Positions 31,887 through 41,565 of a stretch of 64,000 nt of DNA are shown piece after piece. The DNA comes from Phytoactinopolyspora limicola (GTDB lineage: Bacteria; Actinomycetota; Actinomycetes; Jiangellales; Jiangellaceae): NCBI RefSeq assembly GCF_011320225.1, contig NZ_JAAOEN010000009.1, forward strand, positions 124,001 through 188,000. Reading direction: 5' to 3'. The notes below the pieces were generated by a model. The model was not told the DNA's origin. It saw only the letters and a program-made list of their open reading frames with translations, and ran no database searches. Every line of letters begins with the position of its first letter. Within the stretch, counting starts at the first letter, position 1. Both the position numbers and the translations under genes were made by a program.

Positions 31887-31949
31887 GTCATATGAATTTG
31901 CGAGCCTGTGCGGTAAATTCTCGGTAAACCTTGACATTCATCATATGAC
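31887..31949. promoter_or_regulatory. Two TCATATGA palindromes before the GntR gene, candidate operators
   Basis: GTCATATGA (31887-31895) and TCATATGAC (31941-31949) are mirror copies around the palindrome TCATATGA, in an AT-rich stretch that also holds TTGACA (31931-31936). They lie just before the GntR start at 31968. FadR-type regulators bind short palindromes of this size, so autoregulation of the whole rhamnoside operon is likely. Confidence 0.55.
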
Positions 31950-31967
31950 TTGCCAGGATCAGCGGCG

Positions 31968-32705
31968 ATGCGGAACAACAAAGGAAAGCGGAGCCAGGCC
32001 ATCGTCGGCGAGTTCATGCGACTGATCGCCTCGGGTGAGCTGGGCGAGGGTGCGGCATTGCCGACCGAGCCGGAGCTGTGCGAGCGGTTCGGCGTCGGCC
32101 GGGGCACGGCGCGGGAGGCGATCCAGGCGCTGGCGGCCAAAGGATTGGTGACCGTTCGGCACGGTAGCGGCACCGTGGTGGCTCCGCGGTACTTGCATCA
32201 CCAACTTGACCCGGACTACCTCAGGGTGAAGGGGCACGGCGACGACCTAGCCGAGTTCGTCGTCGAGGCCAGAGAGGGCCTGGAGCCGATGATCGCTCCG
32301 CTGGCGGCGCAGCGGGCCACCGACGACGACTTGAACCACCTTCGCGAGCTCGTCGAGGAGCTGGCCAACGTCGGCGAGGCCGACCCGGAAGTACATGCGA
32401 GGGTCGACATCGCATTTCACGCCGCCCTGGCCGCCGCCAGCGGCAACCCGGTCCTGACGGCGATGCATGACCTCATCACCCAGCTCGGCCTGCGCTACCG
32501 GCAGTTCTCCGTGCAGGTTCCGGGAGCGGTCGAACGGGCGGTGATGTGGCACCGGCACATTCTCGAGGCCATCGAGGCACGGGATCCGGGAGCCGCGGCC
32601 GACGCCATGCGGATGCATCTGCGCCAGGTCAGGTCCGAACTGGAGCACGTACCCAGGCAGTTCCTGAGCCCCGATGACGACGGCGGAAACCGAGAGGACG
32701 TGTGA
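31968..32705 (+). CDS. GntR-family regulator, FadR subfamily
   Basis: A 245-residue regulator. The N-terminal winged helix is LIASGELGEGAALPTEPELCERFGVGRGTAREAIQALAAKGLVTVRHGSGTVV. The C-terminal all-helical FCD domain has the metal-ligand pattern, with a His in DIAFHAALAAASGNPVL and later Hiss in MWHRHILEAIEARDPGAAADAMRMHL. It is the first gene of the long rhamnoside operon and probably represses it until a sugar-acid-type ligand binds. The start is ATG at 31968; the TTG at 31950 lies within the palindrome region and is less likely. Confidence 0.92.
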   Translation: MRNNKGKRSQAIVGEFMRLIASGELGEGAALPTEPELCERFGVGRGTAREAIQALAAKGLVTVRHGSGTVVAPRYLHHQLDPDYLRVKGHGDDLAEFVVEAREGLEPMIAPLAAQRATDDDLNHLRELVEELANVGEADPEVHARVDIAFHAALAAASGNPVLTAMHDLITQLGLRYRQFSVQVPGAVERAVMWHRHILEAIEARDPGAAADAMRMHLRQVRSELEHVPRQFLSPDDDGGNREDV

Positions 32706-35437
32706 TGAGTGCTACGGGGGTATCTCCGCACCGACTGGTCACGGGGCATCGGCATGATCCCCTCGGCCTGCCGGCCCGCCATCCACTGCTCTCGTGGTCG
32801 GTCGACGGCGGCCCACTCGCACCCGGTTCGTTCGAGGTGCGGGTGGCCGAGTCTCGGGCCGCGCTCGCGGAGCCCGAACAACTCATCTGGAGCACTCACA
32901 CCGAGCGGCCCTGGGTGGTGTACGACGGCCCGCCGCTGGGCTCGCGAGACCGGCGCTACTGGCAGGTCGTGACGGCGGCCCCGTCGGGGCGGGCCAGCAG
33001 CGAACCGGCCACCTTCGAGGTGGGCCTGGCCGGTCTGGCGGACTGGCACGGGAGTTGGGTCGCACCGGTATCGCGCCCGTTCCGGCGGGAGAGTTGGGAT
33101 CCGTGCCCCCACCTGCGGCGGACCTTCACCCTCGAAGACCAGCCGGAACGCGCGCGGCTCTACGCCACGGCGCTCGGGATCTACCGCGTGTGGGTCAACG
33201 GCACCGAACTCACCGCGGACGCACTATTCCGGCCAGGCTGGACGGACTACCGCCGCCGCCTGTACCACCAGACGTTCGACTGCACACATCTGCTCCGACG
33301 GGGGACCAACGTCATCGCCGTGGTGCTGGCCAATGGCTGGTACGCGGGACGGCTCGGTTTGCTGCGGGAGCCGGGGTTCTACGGGAACCGGCCGGCGTTC
33401 CGGGCGCAGCTGGAGACGTCCGGCCCCGACGGCGCCACCTCGACGCTGGTCACCGACCAGGCGTGGCGGGTTGGTTACGGCGCCATCCAGGCCACGGATC
33501 TGATCCGCGGCGAGGTCCAGGATCTGCGGCAGGAGCCGCGAGGCTGGCGCGACGCCGGGTTCGACGACGGCGGCTGGGCCGAGCCGGACCAGCTTGATCA
33601 CCCGGCCGGGGTGATCCTCGAACCACAACCCCATGACTCCATCCGGGCTCACCGGGTCCACGAGGGACGGCTCGTGCACGAGCATGGCCGTGGCCCGGCC
33701 GTATTCGACTTCGGACAGAACATCGTCGGCTGGACCCGGATCGAGTCTCCGCTGGAACCGTCGGTTGAGCTCATCGTCCGGCACGGCGAGATCCTCAGCC
33801 CGCACCGGCGGGTCTACAGCGAAAACCTGCGGGGTGCGTTCCAGGAGGATCGCTACGCGGTGGGGGAGCGCGGCCCGCACCGGCTCGAGCCGCTCTTTAC
33901 TCTGCACGGGTTTCGGTACGCCGAGGTTTGGGGGCTGCCCCAGGCGCCCGGTACCGATAGTCCGGCGAGCGATTCAGAATCCGACGCATCGCCGCAGCGG
34001 GTTGGGTTTCAGGTTCACCCCGACGCCGCCGTCACGGCGGTGTCGGTGGAGACCGGCCACGACGCCGTCGGCACGTTCGAATGTTCCGACGAGCGGCTCA
34101 ACGCCCTCGCGCGCAGTATCGAATGGACGGTCCGGGACAACTTCCTGGAGGTCGCAACCGACTGCCCACAGCGGGATGAACGGATGGGCTGGCTGGGCGA
34201 CGCCGGCGTCATCGCGCCCACCGCGGCGTACATGTTCGACGTCGGCGCGTTCCTGGCCAAGTTCACTCAAGACGCGGCCGACGCGCAGACCGCCGACGGC
34301 GCTATCCCGTCGTACGTGCCGTCGGTGCCGCCGTCGGAGCACATTCCTGGTGCACCCGGCTGGGCGGACGGGTTCGTGCGGCTGGTCCATCTCCTCGTCG
34401 AGCGTTATGCCGACGTGGTGTCCGCAGCGCGGCTCTTCGACCACGTCCGGCGGTTCGTCGACCATGTGGATCGGCATAATCCCGACGGGCTGCGGGTCAG
34501 CGCGGTAGGGGCGGATTTCGGTGACTGGTTGTCGCTGCCCGAACACGACGGGCACACCATTCACCCCGGGTACGAATACACCGGTGCCTACTCGACCAGC
34601 CCCCGGGCCGTGGTTGGTACCGCGCACAGCTACCGGACCTTCGTCGAAGCGGCCCGGATCGCCGGGCGGCTCGGCCACCTGGGGGAGAGCGAACGTTACG
34701 CCGCCCGGGCGGAGGAGATCCGCGCTGCCTACCGCGCCGCGTTCGTCGCCACCGACGGCACGATCGACGGCGCCACCCAGACGGTATACGCGCAGGCGGT
34801 CGGCTACGGTCTGGTGCGCGACGAAGAAGCCGAGATGGCCGTCGAGCATCTGGCCGGTCTGATCGAGCAGCGTGGACACCTCACTACCGGGATCCACGGC
34901 ACCGGGCATGTGCTTGCGGTGCTGGCGCGGCACGGACACGAGGAACTCGCCGTGCGGATGTTGCTACGCGACGAGTATCCCGGCTGGTTGCACATGCTCG
35001 CCTCGGGCGCGACGACGATCTGGGAACGCTGGGACGGCATCAAACCCGACGGCACGGTGGCTACCTCGGAGATGAACTCGTTCAACCACTACGCGCTGGG
35101 CGGTATCGGCACCTTCCTCTACGAGCGCCTGGCCGGGCTCGACGCGTCGGCCTTGAGCTGGGATGGGCGGGTCGACGTCCGCCCGCTGTATACACCCCGG
35201 CTGGACTGGGTCCGGGCGTCGTACCAGAGCCCGAGTGGAACCATCGAGAGCGGATGGCGCCGCGACGGGGCCACGATCACCCACCAGCTGAACGTGCCGG
35301 CTACCGCGGTGGCCCACATTTACCTCCCGGACGGGTGGACGCTGCGTTCTGGTGCACCGGCCGCTGCCGGGCCGGCGGATGTCCGGCTCGGTCCGGGCCG
35401 CCATGACCTGGTCATCGCCTCGGCGGAGAGCCGGTGA
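32705..35437 (+). CDS. Alpha-L-rhamnosidase, GH78
   Basis: A 910-residue GH78 glycosidase releasing terminal alpha-L-rhamnose. The beta-sandwich N-terminal domains include LRRTFTLEDQPERARLYATALGIYRVWVNGTEL and VLANGWYAGRLG. The (alpha/alpha)6 catalytic domain has the family signature VATDCPQRDERMGWLGDAG (around residue 480), and the substrate-pocket block GATTIWERWDGI follows. There is no signal peptide, so it acts inside the cell on imported rhamnosides. It is coupled to the GntR gene before it and to the permease after it. Confidence 0.94.
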   Translation: MSATGVSPHRLVTGHRHDPLGLPARHPLLSWSVDGGPLAPGSFEVRVAESRAALAEPEQLIWSTHTERPWVVYDGPPLGSRDRRYWQVVTAAPSGRASSEPATFEVGLAGLADWHGSWVAPVSRPFRRESWDPCPHLRRTFTLEDQPERARLYATALGIYRVWVNGTELTADALFRPGWTDYRRRLYHQTFDCTHLLRRGTNVIAVVLANGWYAGRLGLLREPGFYGNRPAFRAQLETSGPDGATSTLVTDQAWRVGYGAIQATDLIRGEVQDLRQEPRGWRDAGFDDGGWAEPDQLDHPAGVILEPQPHDSIRAHRVHEGRLVHEHGRGPAVFDFGQNIVGWTRIESPLEPSVELIVRHGEILSPHRRVYSENLRGAFQEDRYAVGERGPHRLEPLFTLHGFRYAEVWGLPQAPGTDSPASDSESDASPQRVGFQVHPDAAVTAVSVETGHDAVGTFECSDERLNALARSIEWTVRDNFLEVATDCPQRDERMGWLGDAGVIAPTAAYMFDVGAFLAKFTQDAADAQTADGAIPSYVPSVPPSEHIPGAPGWADGFVRLVHLLVERYADVVSAARLFDHVRRFVDHVDRHNPDGLRVSAVGADFGDWLSLPEHDGHTIHPGYEYTGAYSTSPRAVVGTAHSYRTFVEAARIAGRLGHLGESERYAARAEEIRAAYRAAFVATDGTIDGATQTVYAQAVGYGLVRDEEAEMAVEHLAGLIEQRGHLTTGIHGTGHVLAVLARHGHEELAVRMLLRDEYPGWLHMLASGATTIWERWDGIKPDGTVATSEMNSFNHYALGGIGTFLYERLAGLDASALSWDGRVDVRPLYTPRLDWVRASYQSPSGTIESGWRRDGATITHQLNVPATAVAHIYLPDGWTLRSGAPAAAGPADVRLGPGRHDLVIASAESR

Positions 35438-36438
35438 CCGGCGGCGCGGGAGTGCCGGCGGTCGCCCTGCGGCGCGTCCTGCTGAAGCTGCTCCGGCTGG
35501 TGGCGGTGCTGCTGGTAGTGGGCACCCTGGTGTTCCTCGGCATGGAGTTGCTGCCCGGCGGTCCGGCCGAGGCGATGCTCGGTGTGTCGGCCACCCCGGA
35601 ATCCGTCGCCGCGCTCAACCATCAGCTCGGCCTCGATCAGCCGCTGCTCGAACGGTACGCCAGCTGGGTTGGTGGGCTGCTCCAGGGTGATCTCGGGCAG
35701 TCGTTCCGCACCGGCCAGGACGTGTCGGCCATCGTGGCCACCAGGCTGCCGGTGACGCTGGAGTTGGTGATCGCCGGTCAGATCGTCGCTCTGGGCCTGG
35801 CGCTGCCGCTGGCCATGGTGTCGGCCGCCCGGCGCGGCACCGTGGTTGACCGGGGCATCAGCATGATGGTCTTCTCCGTCCTGTCGACGCCGCACTTCGT
35901 CATCGGCGTCGTGCTCATCTGGTTGCTGTCGGTGAATCTCGGCTGGCTGCCGGCCACGGGGTACACACCACTGAGCGACGGAATCTGGCCGTACCTGTCC
36001 GGGATGATCATGCCCGCCGTGGCCCTGGCCGCCGCGCCGTTCGCCCAGTACCAGCGGGTGCTGCGGGCCGATCTGATCGAGACCAACAGCCAGAGCTTCA
36101 TGCTGGTGGCCCGGGCCAAGGGGATCTCGCCGATGCGCAGCGCGTTCCGGCACGGGTTGCGCCCAAGCCTGCTCGGTCTGAGCACCGTCATCGGGATCAC
36201 GATCGGGACGTCGATCGGTTCGTCCGTCGTCGTGGAGTCGTTGTTCGGGTTACCCGGACTGGGCGCTCAGCTGGTCAACGCGGTGCAGGCCCGCGACTAC
36301 CCCGAGGTGCAGGGGATCGTCCTGGTGGTCGCGGCATCGTTCGTGGTGATCAACGCCATCGTCGACGCCTTGTACACGGTGATCGACCCGCGGCTGCGCC
36401 AACGCCGCCCGACGCGACAGGAGGCGGTGACCCGATGA
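35434..36438 (+). CDS. Dpp/Opp-type ABC transporter permease (DppB)
   Basis: A 334-residue permease with about six membrane segments. It contains LVFLGMELLPGGPAEAML, LGLDQPLLERYASWVGGLLQGDLGQSF and the EAA-loop region LRADLIETNSQSFMLVARAKGISPMRSAFRHGLRPSLLGLSTVIG. GTG start overlaps the rhamnosidase stop by four bases. Although the family is named for peptides, many members take up oligosaccharides and glycosides, which fits the rhamnosidase context. Confidence 0.93.
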   Translation: MTGGAGVPAVALRRVLLKLLRLVAVLLVVGTLVFLGMELLPGGPAEAMLGVSATPESVAALNHQLGLDQPLLERYASWVGGLLQGDLGQSFRTGQDVSAIVATRLPVTLELVIAGQIVALGLALPLAMVSAARRGTVVDRGISMMVFSVLSTPHFVIGVVLIWLLSVNLGWLPATGYTPLSDGIWPYLSGMIMPAVALAAAPFAQYQRVLRADLIETNSQSFMLVARAKGISPMRSAFRHGLRPSLLGLSTVIGITIGTSIGSSVVVESLFGLPGLGAQLVNAVQARDYPEVQGIVLVVAASFVVINAIVDALYTVIDPRLRQRRPTRQEAVTR

Positions 36439-37259
36439 GCGCATCGATGCGCAAGGACCGGACTCACCTGTTCGCCCTCGCCTGGTTGGGGTCGCTGATA
36501 GTTGCGCTGCTGGTGCTTCCGCCGCTGCGGAGTTTGGATCCGCTGGCCCTGGACTCCACCGCCCGGTTCAGTGGCCCGTCCGGTGAGTATTGGCTCGGCA
36601 CCGACGATCTCGGCCGTGACCTGCTAGCCCGGGCGTTGGACGGTGCGAAGATCTCGCTGCTGGTGGGGCTCGGGTCGACGGCGATCGCGGCGCTGATCGG
36701 GGTGCCGATGGGGATGATCGCCGGCTACCGCGGAAAAGCCGCGGACGCGGTGGTGTCGTTCATCGTGGACGTGGTGCTCGGGTTCCCGGGCCTGGTGCTG
36801 GCGCTGGGGCTGGCCGCGTTCCTCGGGCCGTCGGTGACCAATGTGATGATCGCCATCGCGGTACCGCTGATCCCCGCGTTCGCCCGGCTCGCCCGGGCGC
36901 AGACCATGTCCTTGCTCACCCGGGAGTTCGTCGAAGCCAGCAAGGTGATCGGCACCCCGACGCTGTCGATCATGCGACGCGACATCGTGCCGAACATCTC
37001 CGAGGCGGTGCTGGCCTTCGCGCTAGTGAACGTCGGGCGGGCGATCCTCATCGAAGGTGGGCTCAGCTTCCTCGGTATTGGTGTGCCACTGCCGCAACCC
37101 ACCTGGGGAACCATGATCAACGAGGGCCGGGTGTATCTCACCCAGAGTCCGGCGATCATCCTCGTGCCGTCGGTGTTCATGATGCTCACCATCCTGAGCA
37201 TCAACATGCTCGCTGACCGGTACCTCCTCGACCGCACCACCGTGACGGGAGGTTCGTGA
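36435..37259 (+). CDS. Dpp/Opp-type ABC transporter permease (DppC)
   Basis: A 274-residue second permease. It has the DppC signatures YWLGTDDLGRDLLARALDGAKISLLVGLGSTAIAALIGVPMGMIAGYRG and MSLLTREFVEASKVIGTPTLSIMRRDIVPN, then GGLSFLGIGVPLPQPTWGTMINEGR. ATGA overlap with the preceding gene. It forms the membrane channel with DppB. Confidence 0.93.
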   Translation: MSASMRKDRTHLFALAWLGSLIVALLVLPPLRSLDPLALDSTARFSGPSGEYWLGTDDLGRDLLARALDGAKISLLVGLGSTAIAALIGVPMGMIAGYRGKAADAVVSFIVDVVLGFPGLVLALGLAAFLGPSVTNVMIAIAVPLIPAFARLARAQTMSLLTREFVEASKVIGTPTLSIMRRDIVPNISEAVLAFALVNVGRAILIEGGLSFLGIGVPLPQPTWGTMINEGRVYLTQSPAIILVPSVFMMLTILSINMLADRYLLDRTTVTGGS

Positions 37260-38278
37260 TGCCTGAAACCACGCCACTGCTCAGCGTCGAGAATCTGCGG
37301 GTCCGATTCACCACCCCGGACGGGGTCGTGACCGCGGTCGACGGCGTCGATCTCCGGCTTGGCCAGGGGGAACGGCTCGGCATCGTCGGGGAGTCGGGAT
37401 CCGGCAAGAGTGTTCTCATCCGCACCATCATGGGGTTGCTCCGGCCGGGAGAGGCCGACATCGACGGGCAGGTGATCTTCGACGGCCGGCCGGTGCTGGC
37501 GATGAAGGCTCGGGAGCGGCGCCGGATCTGGGGCAGCGAGATCGGGATGATCTTCCAGGATCCGATGAACTCCCTGCACCCGATCACCCCCGTCGGAGCC
37601 CAGATCGCGGAGGTTCTGCGGCTGCACCGGGGGATGAGCGCCAAGGCGGCCCACGAGCGGGCGGTTGAACTGCTGGATCTGGTCAAGATCGCCGAGCCGG
37701 GACGACGCAGCCGGCAGCGCGCACACGAGTTGTCCGGCGGGATGCGCCAGCGGGTGATGGTCGCGATGGCTATGGCGTGTGAGCCGAAGCTCCTACTGGC
37801 CGACGAGCCGACCACGGCTCTCGACGTCACCGTTCAGGCCCGCATCCTGGAGCTGTTCGACACCTTGTGTGATCAGTTCGGGATCGGGTTGATCCTGGTC
37901 AGCCACGACCTCGGCGTGGTTGGCCGGCACACGGACCGGGTCGCGGTGATGTACGCCGGCCAGATCGGTGAAACCGGCCCGGCCCACCAGGTCCTCGGCA
38001 ATCCCACCATGCGCTACACCCGGGCCCTCATGGACGCGGTACCTCGCTGGGGGCTGGACCAGCAGATACTGCCGACACCCATCGGCGGGCAGCCTCCCAA
38101 CCTCCTGGCCCTCGAACCGGGGTGTCATTTCGCGCCGCGGTGCGTGGCAGCTACCGAGCAGTGCCACACCCATCGCCCGGCGCTGCTCGCGGTGCCGGAC
38201 GAACCGGACCACTATGCCGCCTGCTGGCACCCGGTAGCCAGTGACGACCAGCCCGAACGGGAGGTGTCTCAGGTATGA
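37259..38278 (+). CDS. Dpp-type ABC transporter ATP-binding protein (DppD)
   Basis: A 339-residue ATPase. Walker A is IVGESGSGKSVLIRTIMGL, the Q-loop lies in GMIFQDPMNSLHPI, the signature is ELSGGMRQRVMVAMAMA, Walker B is LLLADEPTTALDVTVQ, and the switch is LVSHDLGVV. The C-terminal oligopeptide-transporter extension has Cys residues (PGCHFAPRCVAATEQCHTHRPAL), often an iron-sulfur or structural site. One-base overlap with DppC and four-base overlap with DppF. Confidence 0.94.
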   Translation: MPETTPLLSVENLRVRFTTPDGVVTAVDGVDLRLGQGERLGIVGESGSGKSVLIRTIMGLLRPGEADIDGQVIFDGRPVLAMKARERRRIWGSEIGMIFQDPMNSLHPITPVGAQIAEVLRLHRGMSAKAAHERAVELLDLVKIAEPGRRSRQRAHELSGGMRQRVMVAMAMACEPKLLLADEPTTALDVTVQARILELFDTLCDQFGIGLILVSHDLGVVGRHTDRVAVMYAGQIGETGPAHQVLGNPTMRYTRALMDAVPRWGLDQQILPTPIGGQPPNLLALEPGCHFAPRCVAATEQCHTHRPALLAVPDEPDHYAACWHPVASDDQPEREVSQV

Positions 38279-39093
38279 ACCACCCCAGCGCCATGACATC
38301 AGGGGAGCGCCATCCGGTGCTGGCCCTCGAACACGGCCGCGTCGTGTTCCCAGGCCCGGCTGGCACGAAGTTCGAAGCGGTCCGCGGGGTGTCGATGGCA
38401 CTGCACGCCGGGGAGATCGTTGGCCTGGTCGGTGAGTCCGGGTCTGGGAAGTCGACGACGGCCCGCGCGATGCTTGGTCTCACCCAATTGACGTCCGGCA
38501 CCCTGGCGTACCACGGACGGCCGGTGACGTGGGCCGACCGGACTCTCCGAGCGCGGGTCCAGGCGATCTTTCAGAACCCGGTTGGTTCGTTCAACCCGAA
38601 ACGGTCTCTGCTCGACTCGGTGGCCGAGCCGCTGCGGGTGTGGAAACGGGGCACCAAGGAGCAGCGCCGCCGCACCGCCCTGGAGGTGTTGGGCCAGGTC
38701 GGGATCTCTCCCGAGGTCGCCGCCCGGCGGCCGACGAGGGTGTCCGGCGGTCAATGTCAGCGGGCCGCGATCGCCCGGGCCATCGTGCTCGAACCAGAGG
38801 TGCTGATCTGTGACGAACCGGTCTCCGCCCTCGACGTGTCCATCCAGGCGCAGATCCTCGAACTTCTGGCCCGGCTACGGACCGAGCGGAACCTGGCGAT
38901 GTTGTTCATCTCGCACGACCTCGCCGTGGTGTCGGCGCTGTGTGACCGCACCGCGGTGATGTACGCGGGGGAGATCGTCGAAGAAGCACCGACGCTCACC
39001 CTCGCCAACGCGCCGACCCACCCGTACACCGAGGCTCTACACGCGGCCGCGGCCGCGGTCAGCCCAACGACGAGAAGGAGTGCACGGCCATGA
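38275..39093 (+). CDS. Dpp-type ABC transporter ATP-binding protein (DppF)
   Basis: A 272-residue ATPase. Walker A is LVGESGSGKSTTARAML, then QAIFQNPVGSFNPKRSL, the signature VSGGQCQRAAIARAIV (Cys where most have Arg or Gln), Walker B VLICDEPVSALDVSIQ and LFISHDLAVV. It lacks the long C-terminal Cys-rich tail seen in DppD. It pairs with DppD as the motor of the importer. Confidence 0.93.
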   Translation: MNHPSAMTSGERHPVLALEHGRVVFPGPAGTKFEAVRGVSMALHAGEIVGLVGESGSGKSTTARAMLGLTQLTSGTLAYHGRPVTWADRTLRARVQAIFQNPVGSFNPKRSLLDSVAEPLRVWKRGTKEQRRRTALEVLGQVGISPEVAARRPTRVSGGQCQRAAIARAIVLEPEVLICDEPVSALDVSIQAQILELLARLRTERNLAMLFISHDLAVVSALCDRTAVMYAGEIVEEAPTLTLANAPTHPYTEALHAAAAAVSPTTRRSARP

Positions 39094-40718
39094 GACGACG
39101 TTTGCTGGCTACACCGGTGAGGTTGACCGCACTTGTCATCGCCACCGCCATGGCCGCCGCGGCGTGTGGTTCGCCGGACGACGGTTCGGGTTCACCCACG
39201 TCCGAACGGAACACATCCGATGCCGACGCTGACGCCGACGGCGGCGCCGGTGGCGACACCGAGCTGGTGGCCAATCTGGCCGAAGCATTGACTACCCTCG
39301 ACCCGGCCCGTGGTTCGGCCAACGCGATGGCCACGGTTGGGTACGCGATCTACGACACTTTGATGAAGGTGGAGAAGCTCGGCGACGAACCCACCCCGAA
39401 CATCGCGGAGTCGCTGGAGCCCAACGACGACTTCACCGTGTGGACGATGACGCTGCCCAGCGGGGTGAAGTTCAGCGACGGCACGGACTTCGACGCCGAC
39501 GCGGTGAAGTACAACATGGACCGGCACATCGACCCCGACGTCGGCTCCACCGCGGCGGCGCTGTTGTCGTCGGTCGAATCGGTGGAGGCACCGGACGAGA
39601 CAACGGTGGTGTTCAACCTCGCGTACTCGTTCGCGAACTTCCCCACCGTGCTGGCCTTCGACGGATCCGGCACGGCCGGTTACGTCGCGTCGCCCACCGC
39701 GCTCGAAGAGTACGGCGACGATTACACCACCCACGCGGCCGGTGTTGGTCCGTTCGCTCTGGAGTCGTGGTCGCCGGGGGCCGACGTCGTTCTGGTCCCC
39801 AACCCGGAGTACTGGAACCGCGAGAACAAGCAGATGCAGCTCAGCCGGATCGTGCTCAAGAACATCGAAGACGAGCAGTCCCTGTATCAGGCGGTCCAGG
39901 CAGGTGACATCGATCTCGGGTGGTTCGCCGAACCCAGCATTCTCAGCGATGCGATCACCAACGAACGCGTCGTCACGGTGATGGGGGTGGGCAGCGACCA
40001 GGAGAGTATCGCGCTCAATCTGACCGTGCCGCCCTTCGACGACATCCGTGCGCGCCAGGCGGTGTCGATGGCGATCGACCGGCAGGAGATCATCGACTTG
40101 ATCATGGAGGGGATGGCCGAGCCGGCGTACAACCTCTTCCCGCCCACCGATCCGTTCCACAACGACGCCGCCAACCCGGACTACGACCTCGAAGCCGCCC
40201 AGGCCTTGGTAGCCGAGTACGAAGCCGACACCGGGCAGCCGTTCGAGTTCAACTACGACTGCCGCGGCGACATCCGGGCCACCTCGGTGATCGAACGCCA
40301 GCTCACCGCGGCCGGAATGAACGTGACGGTGCGTAACGTCAGCGGCGCGGATCGGCTGGCGGCCTACCTGGCGGGTGACTACCAGGCGGTGTGCTGGACG
40401 ATGGCGGGATTCCTGACGCCGGACGCCCTGCCGTACCGGTTCTTCCACTCCGCCGGGGACCTCAACTCGATGGGTTTCGACAACGCCGACTTCGACGCGT
40501 ACGTCGATGGTGCGCGGCAGGTGGACGACCCCGCGGAGCAGAAGGAGTTGTGGTCGTCCGCCGACGAGGTTCTCGCCACCGAGATGCCGTGGGTGTGGAC
40601 CACGTCGCTGCCGATCGGATGGGTCTACTCGCCGGACATCGAGAGCATCGACTTCGACGAGCCGGAGCGGCTGCGGTACAAGATCCCGATCTTCGAGAAC
40701 ATGTCGCTGAACCGGTAG
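39090..40718 (+). CDS. Dpp/Opp-type ABC transporter substrate-binding lipoprotein
   Basis: A 542-residue SBP_bac_5 lipoprotein. The signal peptide ends in the lipobox MAAAACGSP (Cys near 28), followed by an acidic linker rich in Asp, Ala and Gly. The fold markers are LVANLAEALTTLDPARGSANAM, IAESLEPNDDFTVWTMTLPSGVKFSDGTDFDADAVKYNMDRHID and IRARQAVSMAIDRQEIIDLIM. It captures the operon's substrate outside the cell, probably a rhamnose-bearing glycoside. ATGA overlap with DppF. Confidence 0.93.
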   Translation: MRRRLLATPVRLTALVIATAMAAAACGSPDDGSGSPTSERNTSDADADADGGAGGDTELVANLAEALTTLDPARGSANAMATVGYAIYDTLMKVEKLGDEPTPNIAESLEPNDDFTVWTMTLPSGVKFSDGTDFDADAVKYNMDRHIDPDVGSTAAALLSSVESVEAPDETTVVFNLAYSFANFPTVLAFDGSGTAGYVASPTALEEYGDDYTTHAAGVGPFALESWSPGADVVLVPNPEYWNRENKQMQLSRIVLKNIEDEQSLYQAVQAGDIDLGWFAEPSILSDAITNERVVTVMGVGSDQESIALNLTVPPFDDIRARQAVSMAIDRQEIIDLIMEGMAEPAYNLFPPTDPFHNDAANPDYDLEAAQALVAEYEADTGQPFEFNYDCRGDIRATSVIERQLTAAGMNVTVRNVSGADRLAAYLAGDYQAVCWTMAGFLTPDALPYRFFHSAGDLNSMGFDNADFDAYVDGARQVDDPAEQKELWSSADEVLATEMPWVWTTSLPIGWVYSPDIESIDFDEPERLRYKIPIFENMSLNR

Positions 40719-40746
40719 CACGGCGGCGCGAGGAAGGTAGGTACAT

Positions 40747-41565
40747 ATGAACGGGCGCGACCAGGTGGCCCTCGTCACCGGCGCCGCCTCCGGCATCGGG
40801 CGGGCCACCACACAGGAGCTCGCCGTCCGGGGCGCTCACGTGGTGATGATCGACATCAACGCCACCACGCTCGGCGAGTCGGCGGCGGCCCTGCGGGAGC
40901 AAGGGCTCAGTGTCGCCGCGGTGCCGGTGGACGTCAGCGACCGGCGGGCGGTGGATTCCGCCGTCGGTGATGTCGCGGGTGAGCACGGCCGGCTGGATAT
41001 CGTCGTCAACTGTGCGGTCAACTTCCTGGCCCGCGGCGTTGACGTCACCCCGGACGAGTGGGACCGCGTGCTGCGGGTGAACGTCGGTGGGATCAGCAAC
41101 ATGGTGCAGGCCGCGCGGCCGTACCTGGCCGCCGCCGACGGCGCCGCGGTGGTGAACACCGCCAGCATCTCCGCTCATATCGCCCAGCCGGCCCGGTGGA
41201 CCTACAACACGTCCAAAGCCGCGATCGTCAACCTGACCCGGTGTATGGCCATGGATCTGGCCCCGGACGGAATCCGGGTCAATGTGGTGAGTCCGGGGTG
41301 GATCTGGACGCCGGAGGTGAGCAAGGCCGCCGGCGGCGACCGGGACCGCTGGGAGCCGGTGTGGGGGAGGTACCACCTGCTGCGCCGGTTGGGCGAACCC
41401 CACGAGGTGGCCACCGCCATCGCGTTCCTGTGCTCGTCCGACGCCAGCTTTATCACCGGCACCGAGCTCATGGTCGACGGCGGATACAGCGCCATGGGGC
41501 CCGAGGGCCTCGGGGACACATCCACCTTCGCCGGCACCGAAACAACAGGTAGGAGCACCACATGA
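40747..41565 (+). CDS. SDR-family NAD(P)-dependent oxidoreductase
   Basis: A 272-residue short-chain dehydrogenase. The cofactor motif is VTGAASGIGRA (residues 10-20), an acidic residue follows strand 2 (VVMIDIN), suggesting NAD preference, the catalytic Ser lies in NTASISAHIA, and YNTSK is the Tyr-Lys pair. The usual NNAG is NCAV. The C-terminus has FITGTELMVDGGYSAMG. RBS GAGGAAGG upstream. It is followed by two further dehydrogenases, so sequential oxidation of a sugar or aglycone is likely. Confidence 0.92.
   Translation: MNGRDQVALVTGAASGIGRATTQELAVRGAHVVMIDINATTLGESAAALREQGLSVAAVPVDVSDRRAVDSAVGDVAGEHGRLDIVVNCAVNFLARGVDVTPDEWDRVLRVNVGGISNMVQAARPYLAAADGAAVVNTASISAHIAQPARWTYNTSKAAIVNLTRCMAMDLAPDGIRVNVVSPGWIWTPEVSKAAGGDRDRWEPVWGRYHLLRRLGEPHEVATAIAFLCSSDASFITGTELMVDGGYSAMGPEGLGDTSTFAGTETTGRSTT

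Noticed and set aside
39192-40811. Minus-strand 539-codon frame
   Set aside because: Antisense to the Dpp-type binding protein; His/Arg/Val-rich composition typical of shadow frames.
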